Shown in pieces: positions 23,476-34,534 of a stretch of DNA of 64,000 bases. Each line of letters begins with the position of its first letter. The first letter of the stretch is position 1. The stretch spans positions 48,529,222 to 48,593,221 of the forward strand of contig CM023540.1 in the NCBI GenBank assembly GCA_013350335.1, in the 5' to 3' direction. The notes under the pieces are model-generated. The model did no database searches, was not told where the DNA came from, and was given only the letters and a program-made list of their open reading frames with translations. The DNA is from Chimonanthus salicifolius (lineage: Eukaryota; Streptophyta; Magnoliopsida; Laurales; Calycanthaceae). Both the position numbers and the translations under genes were made by a program.

Positions 23476-25234
23476 AATCTAATGCTTTATGTGTTTGGGA
23501 GAGTTATCTATAGTTCCATTTGGCTAATAATACCTTGATTATTTCGTGATGTTGAAAAATGTAGAATAAGAAAACTTTACATATTTTGTCATTTATAACA
23601 TTCGTGATCACTTTATTTTTGGGTTGTCAACAGTGTGGTTAAAGTGGAGCTTTGTCGTAGCCACAACTTTCGTAATATATTTTTTCAATTCATTTACGTC
23701 ACTATACGCACACAAATAGGCAAGCAGGCAAACTTTTATGTAATGTTAACAGAACTTGAATTCGTGTCTTCGAATCTAAAAATGACAACATATACTTTTT
23801 GATAATTTGATTCTTTTGATGTACATAATTACATATATTAGTTTCATTATCATGATTACTACTAAAGTTAAACTTTCGTTTATTTAGATTCGACTTTTTA
23901 AATTTTACTTTTCTATTTGACACTATTATAAATTATATAGTTAATCACTTCACCATTTATCATTTCTCTCCATATTTTTAATGATCCTCTTTCTCTTTTT
24001 GATACTCATAACATATAGCCTCTAAACACTCTTGTATTAGAATTGTCTCTGATTTTTCACGTGCATACTCAAATCAACTCAAACAAGTTTATCTCAATGT
24101 CTTCTATTAGTGCTAATTTTGAACTGCTTATGATACATTCATTTTTAACGCTATGCTTTAAAATTAATTCACTCATCCAATGCCTCATACATATCTTAGT
24201 TATCTTAATTTTATTTTCCTTTCTTCATTACCCAACTCTTTTTTTTCCATAAAGCATTTACAGGTTTAATTGAATTTTGAATATTTATAATTTTCATAAA
24301 AATTGAAATAACTTCAAAGAACAAAAAAAAGGTAGAGAACGAATTTTATATTTGATGTTTGCTTCTCCACCTCACCAACCTTTTCTTTTAATTTTTTTTA
24401 TTAAAAATTCCTGATCCATTTGTTAGCATCATACCCATCTTTATTCTCACATGCTTTGTGCTTCTTTTATCTCTATAACAACTTTTGGGATCATGGTTCG
24501 ATTTCATTCAAATGAGATTCTTCAATTTAGGTTGTTCTTCTCATAACAATGATTCTTCTAGGTTAAACTACTATTGATGTTTCCTCTGATTTGTACTTTA
24601 CAAAGAACATGAAAGAATGATTGAAGAATAAGAACCGAAACCCAGTGATATGATTCGATGGTACAGACTTTTTTGGGTATCCAGATCCACTTTGGAATAT
24701 TATGGAGCTCTCGAAAGCTTTGCTCCTTTATCTTCTGTGTAAAAGGAGATATGCACGCATTTGAATATCCAAATTATCGTCTTTTCCAAACAAGTGCAAC
24801 TTGCCTCCTCTTTTTCACATAAATTTTTTTTTATGATCGAAAATATTCAGATGTCTCACCCAACTACCTTTTACATAAATATTCCTTTTATCAACAATGT
24901 AGAAATAATAGTATTGGGCACGTAATGAGAAACATAAAATGATATAAGATCTAGATATCTCTAGTATTCCTTAGACCATATTGTATATGTTGGAAAGCTA
25001 TAAGATGTGATATGCAGGCAGCATATGATTACGGGAAAGGGATAATAATCCACTAACCACCAATTGAATTTCATTCGTGGACTTTGAAACTTGCACTTAT
25101 ACTTCAAGAGTTGATTTGGTGGTCAAAATCTGCCTTTGTTTGTAGAAAGTTTTGGGATAAAGTCTCTCTAGACACAAAAAAAGATTACTCTACGTTGTTC
25201 TGCATCTAGCATCAGTAGATTAAGAGGTCTACAC
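23476..25234. other. Gene-free AT-rich DNA
   Basis: No supported gene, no clear element ends. Short frames such as 24043-24252 are low-complexity and unlikely to be coding. Confidence 0.5.
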
Positions 25235-25590
25235 TGTTGGGGTGCGAATGTGAGTCCTATATCGGTTGTGAGAGGGGGAAACTAAGGACTCATATGTAAA
25301 TGGGTTACTGCACCTATTAGGACTAGTCTTTTGGACTGGAACCCCAGTCCTAATAGTTGTATCAAGTCATGTTCTCCAAGCCACTGCATCTGGGCTTAGG
25401 GATCCCCTAACCGAAATGGATGGTTGGTGATGTTCTATCTGTTGGGGAGCCTCATTCGAGGGAGGGATCGTTGGAGTACGAACGAGTTCCATAGAGATAA
25501 GAGAGAAAAAAAATAAGAATTTATATGAGGCTAGATATCTCCACCTATCAAGTTAGTATTTTGGGCTGGAACTCTATACTCAATATACAC
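25235..25590 (+). mobile_element. TRIM (tiny terminal-repeat retrotransposon)
   Basis: Two diverged repeats of about 115-125 bp, 25235-25356 and about 25471-25590, both running TTGG-G-G(T/A)-CGAA...GAG...CCTATCAAGT or equivalent and CTTTTGGACTGGAACCCCA / ATTTTGGGCTGGAACTCTA. After the first repeat comes a degenerate iMet PBS (ttgtatcaagtc) and before the second a purine-rich tract (gagggagggatcg). The internal part is only about 115 bp and non-coding. The layout matches plant TRIMs that carry the GAGTCCCACATCGG-like LTR motif; here it reads gagtcctatatcgg. Confidence 0.65.
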
Positions 25591-26172
25591 ATCCCAAAAA
25601 TTAGTTAGATGAGACACTTAGATAACTTGTTTTTAAAAAATAGCTTCACAAATGCCAAAATATTGTGAAGAATTCAAGCTTAGCACATAACCATAGCATA
25701 AAACATTGCAAAGACAAGCACAGTTGTCGTAGTTTTCTAAAGGTTCTTTTAATATATTTTTCGTAAGTTCATATCCTGTTTGTGAATTTTGTTTTGATAT
25801 AAATCTGCAGAATACACAATTTTTTTACTTATTTAAGGCAGAACTTTTAACCGTGTTTTAGTGTCCAAACAAGTAAACATAGAGCACGTCTGTTGGTTTT
25901 TTAACAATTGATTTTCAATGAAAAAATGATTTTTTATGAGATTTTTTTTAGATAATTGTTTGATAAGAAATTACTTTCTAATCTAAAATTTTTGTTATGT
26001 TCATTTTCCACTAACCTACATTTGTTGGATTTAACTTATTTATAATTGATCAAAATTGAAAGGTATTGGATTGGGCCGTTCACTTAATAACTGAGTCAAA
26101 CCCAATTAAGTTTATTAGATATTGGAGTCATGTGAGCTCATTTAATAAATGAGTTATCTTAATTATAAATTG
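25591..26172. other. Gene-free DNA
   Basis: AT-rich; nothing recognised. Confidence 0.45.
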
Positions 26173-26990
26173 AAAGGTTAACCATTTTAAGTTTGGTTTG
26201 GTACTCAAGTTAGATTAATTTGTTTAATGAATTTTTTAGGTCAATAGTGCAACTTGGGATGAGCCTAACCCAACCCCGTACGAAAGGCCCCAAAAAATTT
26301 GAACTTACATTGAACCTGGCTTAGGTTAGGGCTAATGGAACAAGGCTTGAAATTGGCTCAGAGGCTCATATTTGAGTCAAATTTTATAAAACCCTAATTT
26401 TATTTAACCAAGTTTTTATAAATATAAGATTTCTGTAAATTATAAATTATATTTTATAGAATATAGGTATATAACAAACAAATCCATCTTGGGTCCAAAA
26501 AGCTAGAGTATGAATAAGCCCACATGTGCATTTTCAGTTTGATATCGGGCTTAGCGCGAGTCAAGTTAGGTAAAATATTTAATGAATCGATAGAAGGTTA
26601 AGTCAACCCTTTTAAGCTTGGTAAGGTACTCAAGTAGGATTAATTTGTTTAATGAATTATTTCGGTCAAGGTGCAACTTGGGATGGGCCTAACTAAGCCC
26701 ATACAAAAAACCCAAAAAAATTTGAACTTTGGTTGAACTGGGTTCAGGCTCGGTCTGGAGCAACAAGGCTTGAGATTGGCTCAAAAGCGCAAATTTGAGT
26801 CAAATTTTATTTAACCAATTTATTTTATAACTATAACATTTATGTAAATTATAATTTATATTTCATTGAATATAAGAAACAAATCCATCTTGGATTCAAA
26901 AAGCTTGAGTATGGTCTGTATGTGCATTTTGGGTTTGAAATTAGACTTAGTGCTTACAAATACAAATTAGTCTGGACTTGGTTTGAACAA
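26173..26990. repeat. Tandem direct duplication, unit about 420 bp
   Basis: 26173-26590 and 26592-26990 are collinear and diverged: shared blocks include 'attaatttgtttaatgaatt', 'gtgcaacttgggatg', 'aacaaatccatcttgg' and 'atgtgcatttt'. The second unit overlaps a MITE, so the duplication copied the MITE's left end together with its flank. Confidence 0.7.
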
Positions 26991-27096
26991 ATCGGGCCAG
27001 GTCTGATATGGGTCAAGGCTCAGGCCCTTTAATAACGATTTAGGTCTCAGCTTGTTTGGCCCAAAACTTAGCTTTGCCCATCCAAGTTGCAGCCCT
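26669..27096. mobile_element. MITE with 20-bp inverted ends
   Basis: Left end AGGTGCAACTTGGGATGGGC (26669-26688) pairs with the right end GCCCATCCAAGTTGCAGCCCT (27076-27096) with a few gaps. 428 bp, non-coding. No convincing target duplication; a partial second left end lies 424 bp upstream (near 26245). Confidence 0.55.
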
Positions 27097-27813
27097 AATT
27101 TAGATTATGTATGGGTTGGATCAACCTATTTAACATTGTCTATGTTGGCTCAGCCCATTTAATAAGTGGTCAGGTTCGATATGAGATAGGGTGAGTTAAG
27201 CTTTTAGTAAGTGGACCTATAATGATCCGATCATTGATCACATATTTTGAGGTGTTTTATAGACTCCATTTTTTTTTTTTATTGAAGACTGGTTAGATGC
27301 GTAGATCACCTTGTGAGCTTTTCAACGAGCATAAGTTTGTTTGAATATGAGTTCGGAAGCTCAAGATGTAGTTGTTTTAGTGCCAATGGGTAAAACAATA
27401 AATATATTTTTTTTTTGAGCGGTAAGAATAGATTATATTAAAAGAAGGCAAAAAGATATAAGGAGAAGATATAAAGAAGAGAGGCTTAAGAGGATTAGGT
27501 CCAACAAAAACAAACAAAATCAAAATAAAATGCACTGAAAGCAAAAATACAGTGACCAAAAAAGCTAAACTCTGGATAACCAGAACGATCCAAGGATAGA
27601 ACCAGTCACACCGTTCTTAGCAAAGAAGTCAGCCACTCCATTCGTAGTCCGACTGATGTGTACAAAGGAAACCTCACGGCCTACGAGACAACTCTTTAAT
27701 CTCTCTAACTAAGGTGATAAGTTTCCAAGGAAGACGTTTAACCCCCAACACCCATTTTACGGCATTGAAAGAGTCATTTTCAATCACTAGTCTCTCCCAC
27801 CCCAAGTCCATCC

Positions 27814-28005
27814 CTAGAGATAAGGCTTCTTAATGCTACAAAGTTCAGCCTCATTGGAGCCCATGGACCCCATTGAATCCGAGAAAACGAGACAGGAAAT
27901 TCCCAAATGATCACGAAGAATTCCTCCAATCCCAACCGGCCTAGGATTACCACTAGAAGCCCCATTCACATTAAACTTCAAGGTCCCACGAGGTGGAGGG
28001 ACCAC
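27814..28005 (-). pseudogene. LINE RNase H domain (RVT_3 type), fragment
   Basis: 63-aa frame with PRGTLKFNVNGASSGNP, GIGGILRDHLG and SNEAELCSI, the core of the plant L1-associated RNase H (RVT_3). The first catalytic Asp of the usual FNxDGA motif is Asn here, which would abolish activity; the Glu of NEAEL is kept. The rest of the domain continues out of frame toward 27600. It would degrade the RNA strand of the RNA-DNA hybrid. Confidence 0.8.
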
Positions 28006-28529
28006 TCCACCTGAATCTTCCTATTACCAGGCCCATTACTCATACAACCCTCCCAAGATTGAAAGAGCATAGTGGCTTTAACATTAGCGAAGACCTTGTT
28101 GGCGCACAACCAGGTAAATAGATACCACTTAGCCTTTTGGGCTAGCTCGCTAAACTCCAGTGATTTGCCTTCAAAGACCCTAAAATTCCTTTCCTTCCAT
28201 ATAGTCCAAACAACTACTGCTGGGATAGTGATCCACGCCAATCTCCATTTAACATTAATGTTAGGAAGGGACCAAGAGTTCATGAACTCAACCCAAGATC
28301 CTGGAGCAACCCAGGATACCCCCATGAGGTTTAGAAAAACACACCAAAGTCTCCACACCATTGGGCAGGTAACCAGGAGGTGATTAATATTCTCTTCAAC
28401 TAGCCCACAAAGTGGGAAAGTGGCGGAGGTATCCGGACACAGTAGCCCTCTCCTCCTCAGCTCAGTCCTTGTTAGAATTTTCTTCTTAGCACTACACCAA
28501 ACGAACAATTGAACTCTAGGAGGAGCCAA
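27978..28529 (-). pseudogene. LINE zinc-binding domain downstream of RT (zf-RVT)
   Basis: 183-aa frame with PRVQLFVWCSAKKKILTRTELRRRGLLCPD, then CGLVEENINHLLVTCP, matching the zf-RVT domain (Cys/His pattern C-x-x-H-x5-C) found C-terminal to the RT in plant L1 elements. The downstream part WTIWKERNFRVFEGK is the usual connection to the RNase H. The expected CxxC start is CPDT-SATFPLC, so the cluster is partly degraded. Confidence 0.85.
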
Positions 28530-30389
28530 GCTCTTCCAAATTAATTGTTGGGCAGCAAGGGACCCCTCCGAGTTGAGAAGAACAAGATTGACCAGTGATT
28601 TAACCGAGAAAGAACTGGATGAATCACCAACTCATATCAATTCATCATCAGCCTCGAAATCTAAGGGAAAAGCCTCCAACATAGCTTTCAAATCAACAAC
28701 ACTCTCCTCCTCAAAAGATCTCAACTCTATCCTAAAATCAAAAGACCAAGATAAATCACTTCTTGCACCAGAGAACCTATCTTGGACCAGCGCCTTTTTG
28801 TTCCTCACCACCCTATATAGTCTTGGAAATCAATCTTTCAAGGTTCTATCTCTCAGCCATAAATCCTCCCAAAAGAAAGTCCTATTGCCCTTGCCCACTA
28901 AGAACCGGAGTCTGCCCTTGAAAAGAAGATCCACCTCCGACCTACCTTGGCACACCCTCCCCATGCTTTAAGCATCCCAGATCCTGTCCTATCCACCTCT
29001 TCCCCCAAGCTCCACCTATTGCTGTTAGAGGTGCCATACTTCGCCGTGAGAGTGTGAACCCAAAGCGCATTCGGTTCTCTCCCAAAGCACCAACCCCATT
29101 TGCAAAGTAAGGCCTCATTTCTTAGCCGAATTGGGGCTAAGCCGAGACCACCCTTGGACTTTGCTCTAATGATCTCCTCCCAAGCCACAAGATGCACTTT
29201 TCTCTTCTCCTCTTTATCACCCCACAAAAATCTCCTAAACATCAATTCCACTCGATTTGCCACGCCCTTCGGCATCTCGAACAAGTACATGAAGTACGTA
29301 GGCAAGTTAATCAATACTGACTTAATAAGCGTCACTTTACCACCCAAGGATAAAAACTTTTTACCCCAACCCGCCAGTCTCCTCTCTATCGGCCCACTCT
29401 TTAATTCTCGAACTATCCACTTCAACCCCAATAAGAGTGCTTTTTCCAAGATTGATGCGTAGACCCGATACTAACTCAAAGCATCTGAGGATTGCACGAT
29501 ACCCTAAAACTTCTTGTCTACCATAGTCACAAAAGAATAGCGTATCATCTGCAAATTAGGAGGTGAGTGACAATTGGACCCCCAGGATACACCTCAAAAC
29601 CCCTCACAATACCAAGGTCCTTGGCCATCCCAACAAGCTTGTTCAAGCTTTCCCCCACCATTGTGAAAATAAAAGGCGATAGAGGGTCCCCCTGCTGCAA
29701 TCCCCTACTAGCAACAATTGGAGGGGTAGGAGAGCCGTTCACCAGGACAGAATACCTAGTCTCCTCCACACAAGCCCTCATCCATCTCTGCCATCTACAA
29801 CCAAAACCCATCCTTTCAAACAGATAACCAACAAATGCCCAATCCACACAACCATAAGCTTTTTCCATGTCTATCTTAAAGAGCATATCGGGTTTCTTCT
29901 CCTTCCTTCTCATATGAACCAACTCATTTGCAATAAGGATCCTGTCTAAAATCTGTCTATTTTTGATGAAGGCCCCCTGAGATTCACGAATTACATCTGG
30001 CAACATTTTTTTCAATCTTTCGGCCAGCACCTTTGCTAGCAATTTGTAAATACTACCAACAAGGCTAATTGGGCGGTAATGGGACAAATCCGAAGGACCC
30101 TCCCTCTTCGGGATTAAAGTGATAAAAGCATTCCTAAGGCCTTTGAAAATTTACCATCATTGTAGAATTCCTTGAAAAAATGCATAATATCCAAGCTGAC
30201 AACTCTCCCAGCAAGCCTTAAAAAATAAGAAATTAAAACTATCGAGACCGGGGGCCTTATCCCCTTCAAGACTATCCAAAGCCTCTTTGACCTCAATCAT
30301 AGAAAATTCTCTCTCCAACCATCATGTCGACTCCCCACTTATCCTTAAAAAAACTATTCCTTCCATCGAAGGTCGGCTCAACCCAGAAA
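28530..30389 (-). pseudogene. LINE reverse transcriptase, main part, frameshifted
   Basis: Pieces in changing frames on the - strand. 29545-30087 holds HYRPISLVGSIYKLLAKVLAERL, ESQGAFIKNRQILD, FKIDMEKAYGCVDW with the catalytic Asp, and SRGLQQGDPLSPFIF. The FADD active site lies just after it in another frame (near 29560). 28898-29449 carries the post-RT region with LPTYFMYLFEMPKGVANRVE and FLWGDKEEKRKVHLVAWE. GDKAPG lies near 30260. Further stops are near 30150 and 29390. The domain reverse-transcribes LINE RNA at the nicked target. Confidence 0.9.
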
Positions 30390-30397
30390 AAATATGT

Positions 30398-31085
30398 GAG
30401 GCTGAACTAAGAACAGAAAAAGGAGAGCCAAGAGAACAGGGAAGCGAGGGGGGCAGAGAGACTAGGTAAAAGGTCGACAAGACCCAACGCCAAAGGCATA
30501 GGAGAGAAGGCCGCCCCAAGGATAAATCACCTAAATCAAGAGGAGTAGGAGAAAGGATAGAATGTACCCAGGCCACAAGAGAAGAAACCTGGTCGCCAAC
30601 TGGAAAGGCAAGCTCCATGAGAGGTTTGCTGAACAGAAGCCCGCCAAGCATCAAGCCGCGACCAGAACGGAGAGGAGAAACACTCCACAAAACTGATGTC
30701 AAACACAGGGAGAGCTCCAGACTCAACCACAGAGGACACAGCTCCAAAGTCCTCGGAAAGAACATGCCAACTGCAAACCTGGCAATCCTGCAGTGAGAGA
30801 GCCAGAGTTGCCCCAACCCAACGCCAACACCATATTAGAGGCCGACAAGGGCAAGGAAGCCCATCTGGCCCACAACTCCACCTGAACCTGTGAAGAAGAG
30901 AGAACCAACACACCACGGGGTTTCCACAAACCTGGGAACCAAAAGGAATCTGAACAAAGAGAAGAAGAATAGAGAGTACCCAGATCCAAAGATGCCGGCG
31001 AAGAGCGATGAACGGGAAGCGAAGGAGGCAGATCAAGCAGTAAAGGTGAAGGTGGCAGATCAGGCGGTGAAGGTGAAGGAGGCTG
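30398..31085. other. Foreign insertion inside the LINE RT
   Basis: A GC-richer, pyrimidine-rich (on -) block that interrupts the RT between FFSAIFQ (upstream, near 31090) and the part resuming with SRPSMEG (near 30370). It is bounded by a 7-bp direct repeat, CAGCCTC on the - strand (30398-30404 and 31079-31085), consistent with a target duplication. I see no inverted ends, no poly(A) and no recognisable protein; long open frames here, on both strands, are a product of composition. Confidence 0.65.
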
Positions 31086-31086
31086 G

Positions 31087-31337
31087 AAAATAGCAGAAAA
31101 GAACCGCACAACCGCTTCCCTAATGCTGGCCTTATCAAAAAGACGCCTACCATCCACGGCCACCGATCTTAAAGAATTTACTACCCTTCTATTGGACGCA
31201 CAAGCATGGAAGAATTTTGAGTTCTTATCACCCTCTTTTAACCAAAGGGCCCTGGATTTTTGACTCCACTCCACTTCCTCCAACCTCAAACAGTCCCAAA
31301 GGGTCGCTTGTGGAGACCCTTTTAGCCACCATTTCAT
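31087..31337 (-). pseudogene. LINE RT N-terminal region
   Basis: About 80 residues: EVEWSQKSRALWLKEGDKNSKFFHACASNRR, the conserved block preceding the RT fingers in plant L1 proteins, then AVVRFFSAIF, where the foreign insertion begins. A stop or shift separates it from the endonuclease upstream. Confidence 0.85.
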
Positions 31338-31585
31338 TCTCGTCTAGATCCCGCTCCTCTTCGAGAATGGACCACTATTCTAGCTCATTCAACACTATTT
31401 TTTTCCCCCCACAAATCGTCCTTTAGATGCCGCCCAGGTTTTCAAGCTTTCAAGAATTAAAGCTTCTTAAAAAGAAGAAAACCAGTCCATCCATTCACAT
31501 TGAAGTTTTCCCACCAAGATTGCACAAGTTTCATGAAGTTTGGGTCAGTAAGCCAAACGTTGTTAAAGCGAAACGGTTTTGGCCC

Positions 31586-32251
31586 TCAGTCTATCTCTTT
31601 AGAATAAAAAAGAATTGGACTGTGATCTAAGACTGGACAAAAGAGTTTCAGTTGGCTAGAGCTAGAGAAGTGAGATTCAAAATCACCTGAGAGGAGAAAA
31701 CGATCAAGTCTTCTCATAACCCCTCTTACCTGACCACTTGACCAAGTGACGCTCCCACCGATTAGTGGTAGATCGATAAGCTCGCTTCGGTTAATGAAAT
31801 CAGAAAATGCCTCCATTGCCCATGTAAAACCCCTACCATTCTTCATTTCCAAAGGAAATTTGATGATGTTGAAATCACCCCCCAAGCACCACTTAGAGGA
31901 AGCCCAAGCTTTTACATCCTCTAGTTCGATCAAGAAATCTTCTTTATCCTCTTCGTTTGGACCGTAGACATTTGAAATACAGATTTCAATATTCTCTTCC
32001 ACCAGCCAACCTTTAATAAAAATTGATCTTGGTTCCAATCTCATAGTCGACACCTTAATTACTGTTGGATTCCATAGAGTTAAGAAGCCCCCGGAACGTC
32101 CCTCTGCTGGTTTATAAAAACTGCCACATTCTTTTCCACCCCATATTTCTCTAATCATCTGAATAGAAATTTCTTCCCTTTTTGTCTCTTGAAGCAAAAG
32201 AATATCCGCCTTGTTTTTCTTGATAAAACGGCGCATTGTACTTCTCTTCAT
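31586..32251 (-). pseudogene. LINE AP-type endonuclease domain
   Basis: 221-aa frame of the EEP fold that nicks target DNA. Visible motifs: ILLLQETK (metal-binding Glu), SNVYGPN, GGDFNII, RRLDRFLLS and LDHSPI. The usual Ser before the last Asp-His is Leu. The open frame starts at MKRSTMRRFIKKN, which follows a stop in the text that normally encodes the domain start (about 32270). Confidence 0.88.
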
Positions 32252-32275
32252 TAGAGATACAAGACCCTTAATATT

Positions 32276-33300
32276 CTAAGTCAAGATTTTCATTGTGAAA
32301 CTTGTGCACTCCAGGGTTCTCCTTTTAAGTGGCCAAAACCCTCTTTTGCCAAAACATTTACCCATCGACGTATGACCCTTCTTGATCAAAACTTGCATTT
32401 TTCTTTTGGTGCTCTGCGAACAGCCGAATGAAGATCGATCTGATTTTTCTATAATTTCAAGATTCCTCAAAGCCTGAGAATCATCCATGAAATTGGTCCC
32501 CAACTGCTTTCCAATTTTCAAAATTTCCTGACCATCCTTTATAGAGTAACCTTTCTTCTCTAGGTTGTCCCCTATCAGATCTGACTCCGAAGGCATCATA
32601 TTTCTTTTCTTTTCTTTGTTTTTTTTTAGCACTAACATCAGAACTAGACACCCCTCCAGATGCTTTTAACTGAACAAAATTTTGAACTTCAGCCTGGGAT
32701 TCCTGATGTGTTTCTCCACCGAGCTGCTCACATCCCGCACTCTCTGCTTCTTCCAGAGTCACTTTCCCAACCTGAGGCTGAATGCCACCCAATTGCAAGT
32801 CTAAGGATTCCACTAGACAAGTAGCCACCAAGGAAGTAGTGCTAGCAGTGGTGGGATGGGGTAAAAGACGAACAAAACTCGGCATACTTACCTCAGCCGC
32901 AGCCACCTCCAACGAATTTGAGTTACTGATTGTGGGGATAGGATAGAAGACAGAGTTCCGGAAGCACAAACTCGGGCAAAAAGACCCCTGGTGGGCCAGA
33001 GTTGCTGGTTGGACTGGTTGGAACTTGTGAGGTCCATGGGTGGGCCATATCTGCTGGGCTCTAAGACAGCTACCCAAATGGGCTGGAAGTTGGGTCGAGT
33101 TAATGAGGCTAAAGCCAGAAAGGAAAACTTGACCCTAACTAGCAACATTAAATCCATTACCACCTGGCATGTTTTCCTTGTGTAGAGATAGAGTATTCAG
33201 CACTCCTACATCAATGCTCCCTCCCTCCCCAAAGTTCAATGCAACCTTTTCAGAGTCTACACTGCAGTTGTGTGCTGAGCAGGTATAGGGATTAGGGATA
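32276..33300 (-). pseudogene. LINE region between ORF1 and endonuclease
   Basis: Degenerate linker in two overlapping frames (32481-33077 and 32276-32638). Rich in Ser, Gln, Glu and Lys; no domain seen. It contains the end of ORF1 and the start of ORF2, whose exact boundary cannot be placed because of frame disruptions. Confidence 0.5.
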
Positions 33301-33327
33301 GAACCCTCTGCATGGCCACGTGGAGAT

Positions 33328-34534
33328 CTACTTTCGGTAGACCCCAGACAGTCTAGGACCCATCCCTTCCGAGGAAGTCCAGGAATTTTCCGATGAAGGG
33401 CCCGGCCACCACAACGGATCCTCCACTTCCTTCAACGCCATTGGGTAGGACTTGTTTTTGATGTTCACAGTAATCACCGGTGGCAGGCATTCATGGTTCT
33501 CCATTTCGATTAAGAGATGAAGAGCCGAACAGTCCTCCTTGGTCAGATTACGGTGATGTATATCCACCAGATTTTCGAATCTCTGCCCAAAAGCATTGAT
33601 GGTTTTTTCAGTCCATCCTTCCAAAGGGAAGCCAATACACCTCACCCATACATCTTTTGTGTAGCTGAACAAATCCGGCCTCCAAGGTCCCAGCACCCTG
33701 TATTTGCTAGAAACCATTTTCAAACTTCTCCTAGCCTCACCGATATCTGAGAGGGTGATAAGGAAGCAATTATCCCCAATCTGGCTACAGAGCACAACGG
33801 CTAAGCCTTCCTTCTCTAGCACCTGATACCAGCTGAGCCCGGGAAATTGGTTGAAATGGGGCAACCACAACCGCTCGATACAGCCAATCCTGAATCTCTG
33901 TATCATACTCTTCCTCCATTGTAAGCTTGATTAATCTACCAGGGTAAATTGGTTGTCCAGTATCAGAAGGGGCTTTTCCTTGTTTCCGCAGTTCACTCTT
34001 GTCTTGAGTCGAATTCTTCACAATGTCAGCCCAGGATGAATGAGATCTATTTGGTAACCTCTGCAAGTTTGGAGGACCCCCTTTGAGCACAGGGTCGTGA
34101 TCTACAGGCCGCTGAGATTTCTTTCTCTGAAACAGAGCTGGGTTAACCTGGATTTTCCTCCCAGCCAAAAGATGGCCGTTTAAAGCAGCCGCTGCTTTCT
34201 CTGCTTGGCACCCCTTCCCCATTCTAACGAAAGCAAAAATCCTTCCATTTGCGTCCTTCTTCTTCGGCATGAAAATATCAATCAAAGGTCCCCATTGACA
34301 AAACAGATCCTGTAGCCAATTTCGAATGATGAAGATTGGCCAATCCAGTAGATTTGCAACGAAAAGGGTAACTGATGGTTCGCCGCTGGTCCTCCGTCTT
34401 CGCCTTCCCTTCTGCTGTTGCCATCCCTCATCGCCAGACTCCTCCTGCTTTTCGTGCCCGTCTCGTCGATAGACCAAAGACTCCGGGTCCCCTGCAAGAA
34501 AACTCTCACTCGCTCTCATAAGGTCGCTCTCCAT
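33328..34534 (-). pseudogene. LINE ORF1: RRM plus DUF4283-like RNA-binding protein
   Basis: Two overlapping frames. 33785-34534 begins MESDLMRASES and holds an RRM with TLFVANLLDWP as RNP2-like and GRIFAFVRM as RNP1-like, then EKAAAALNGHLLAGRKIQV. 33328-33906 continues with a DUF4283-like domain: AVVLCSQIGDNCFLITL, LGPWRPDLFSYTKDVWVRCIGFPLEGWTEKTI. RRM-bearing ORF1 proteins are known in plant L1 elements, where they coat the RNA. A frameshift around 33800-33900 separates the halves. There is no CCHC knuckle in the visible part. Confidence 0.85.

Noticed and set aside
28573..29462. Long + strand open frames over the LINE
   Set aside because: They are antisense to clear RT and zinc-domain coding sequence on the - strand.
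30322..31153. Two long - strand frames (164 and 205 aa) in the LINE insertion
   Set aside because: Open in several frames and on both strands at once, as expected from biased composition; no recognisable domain.
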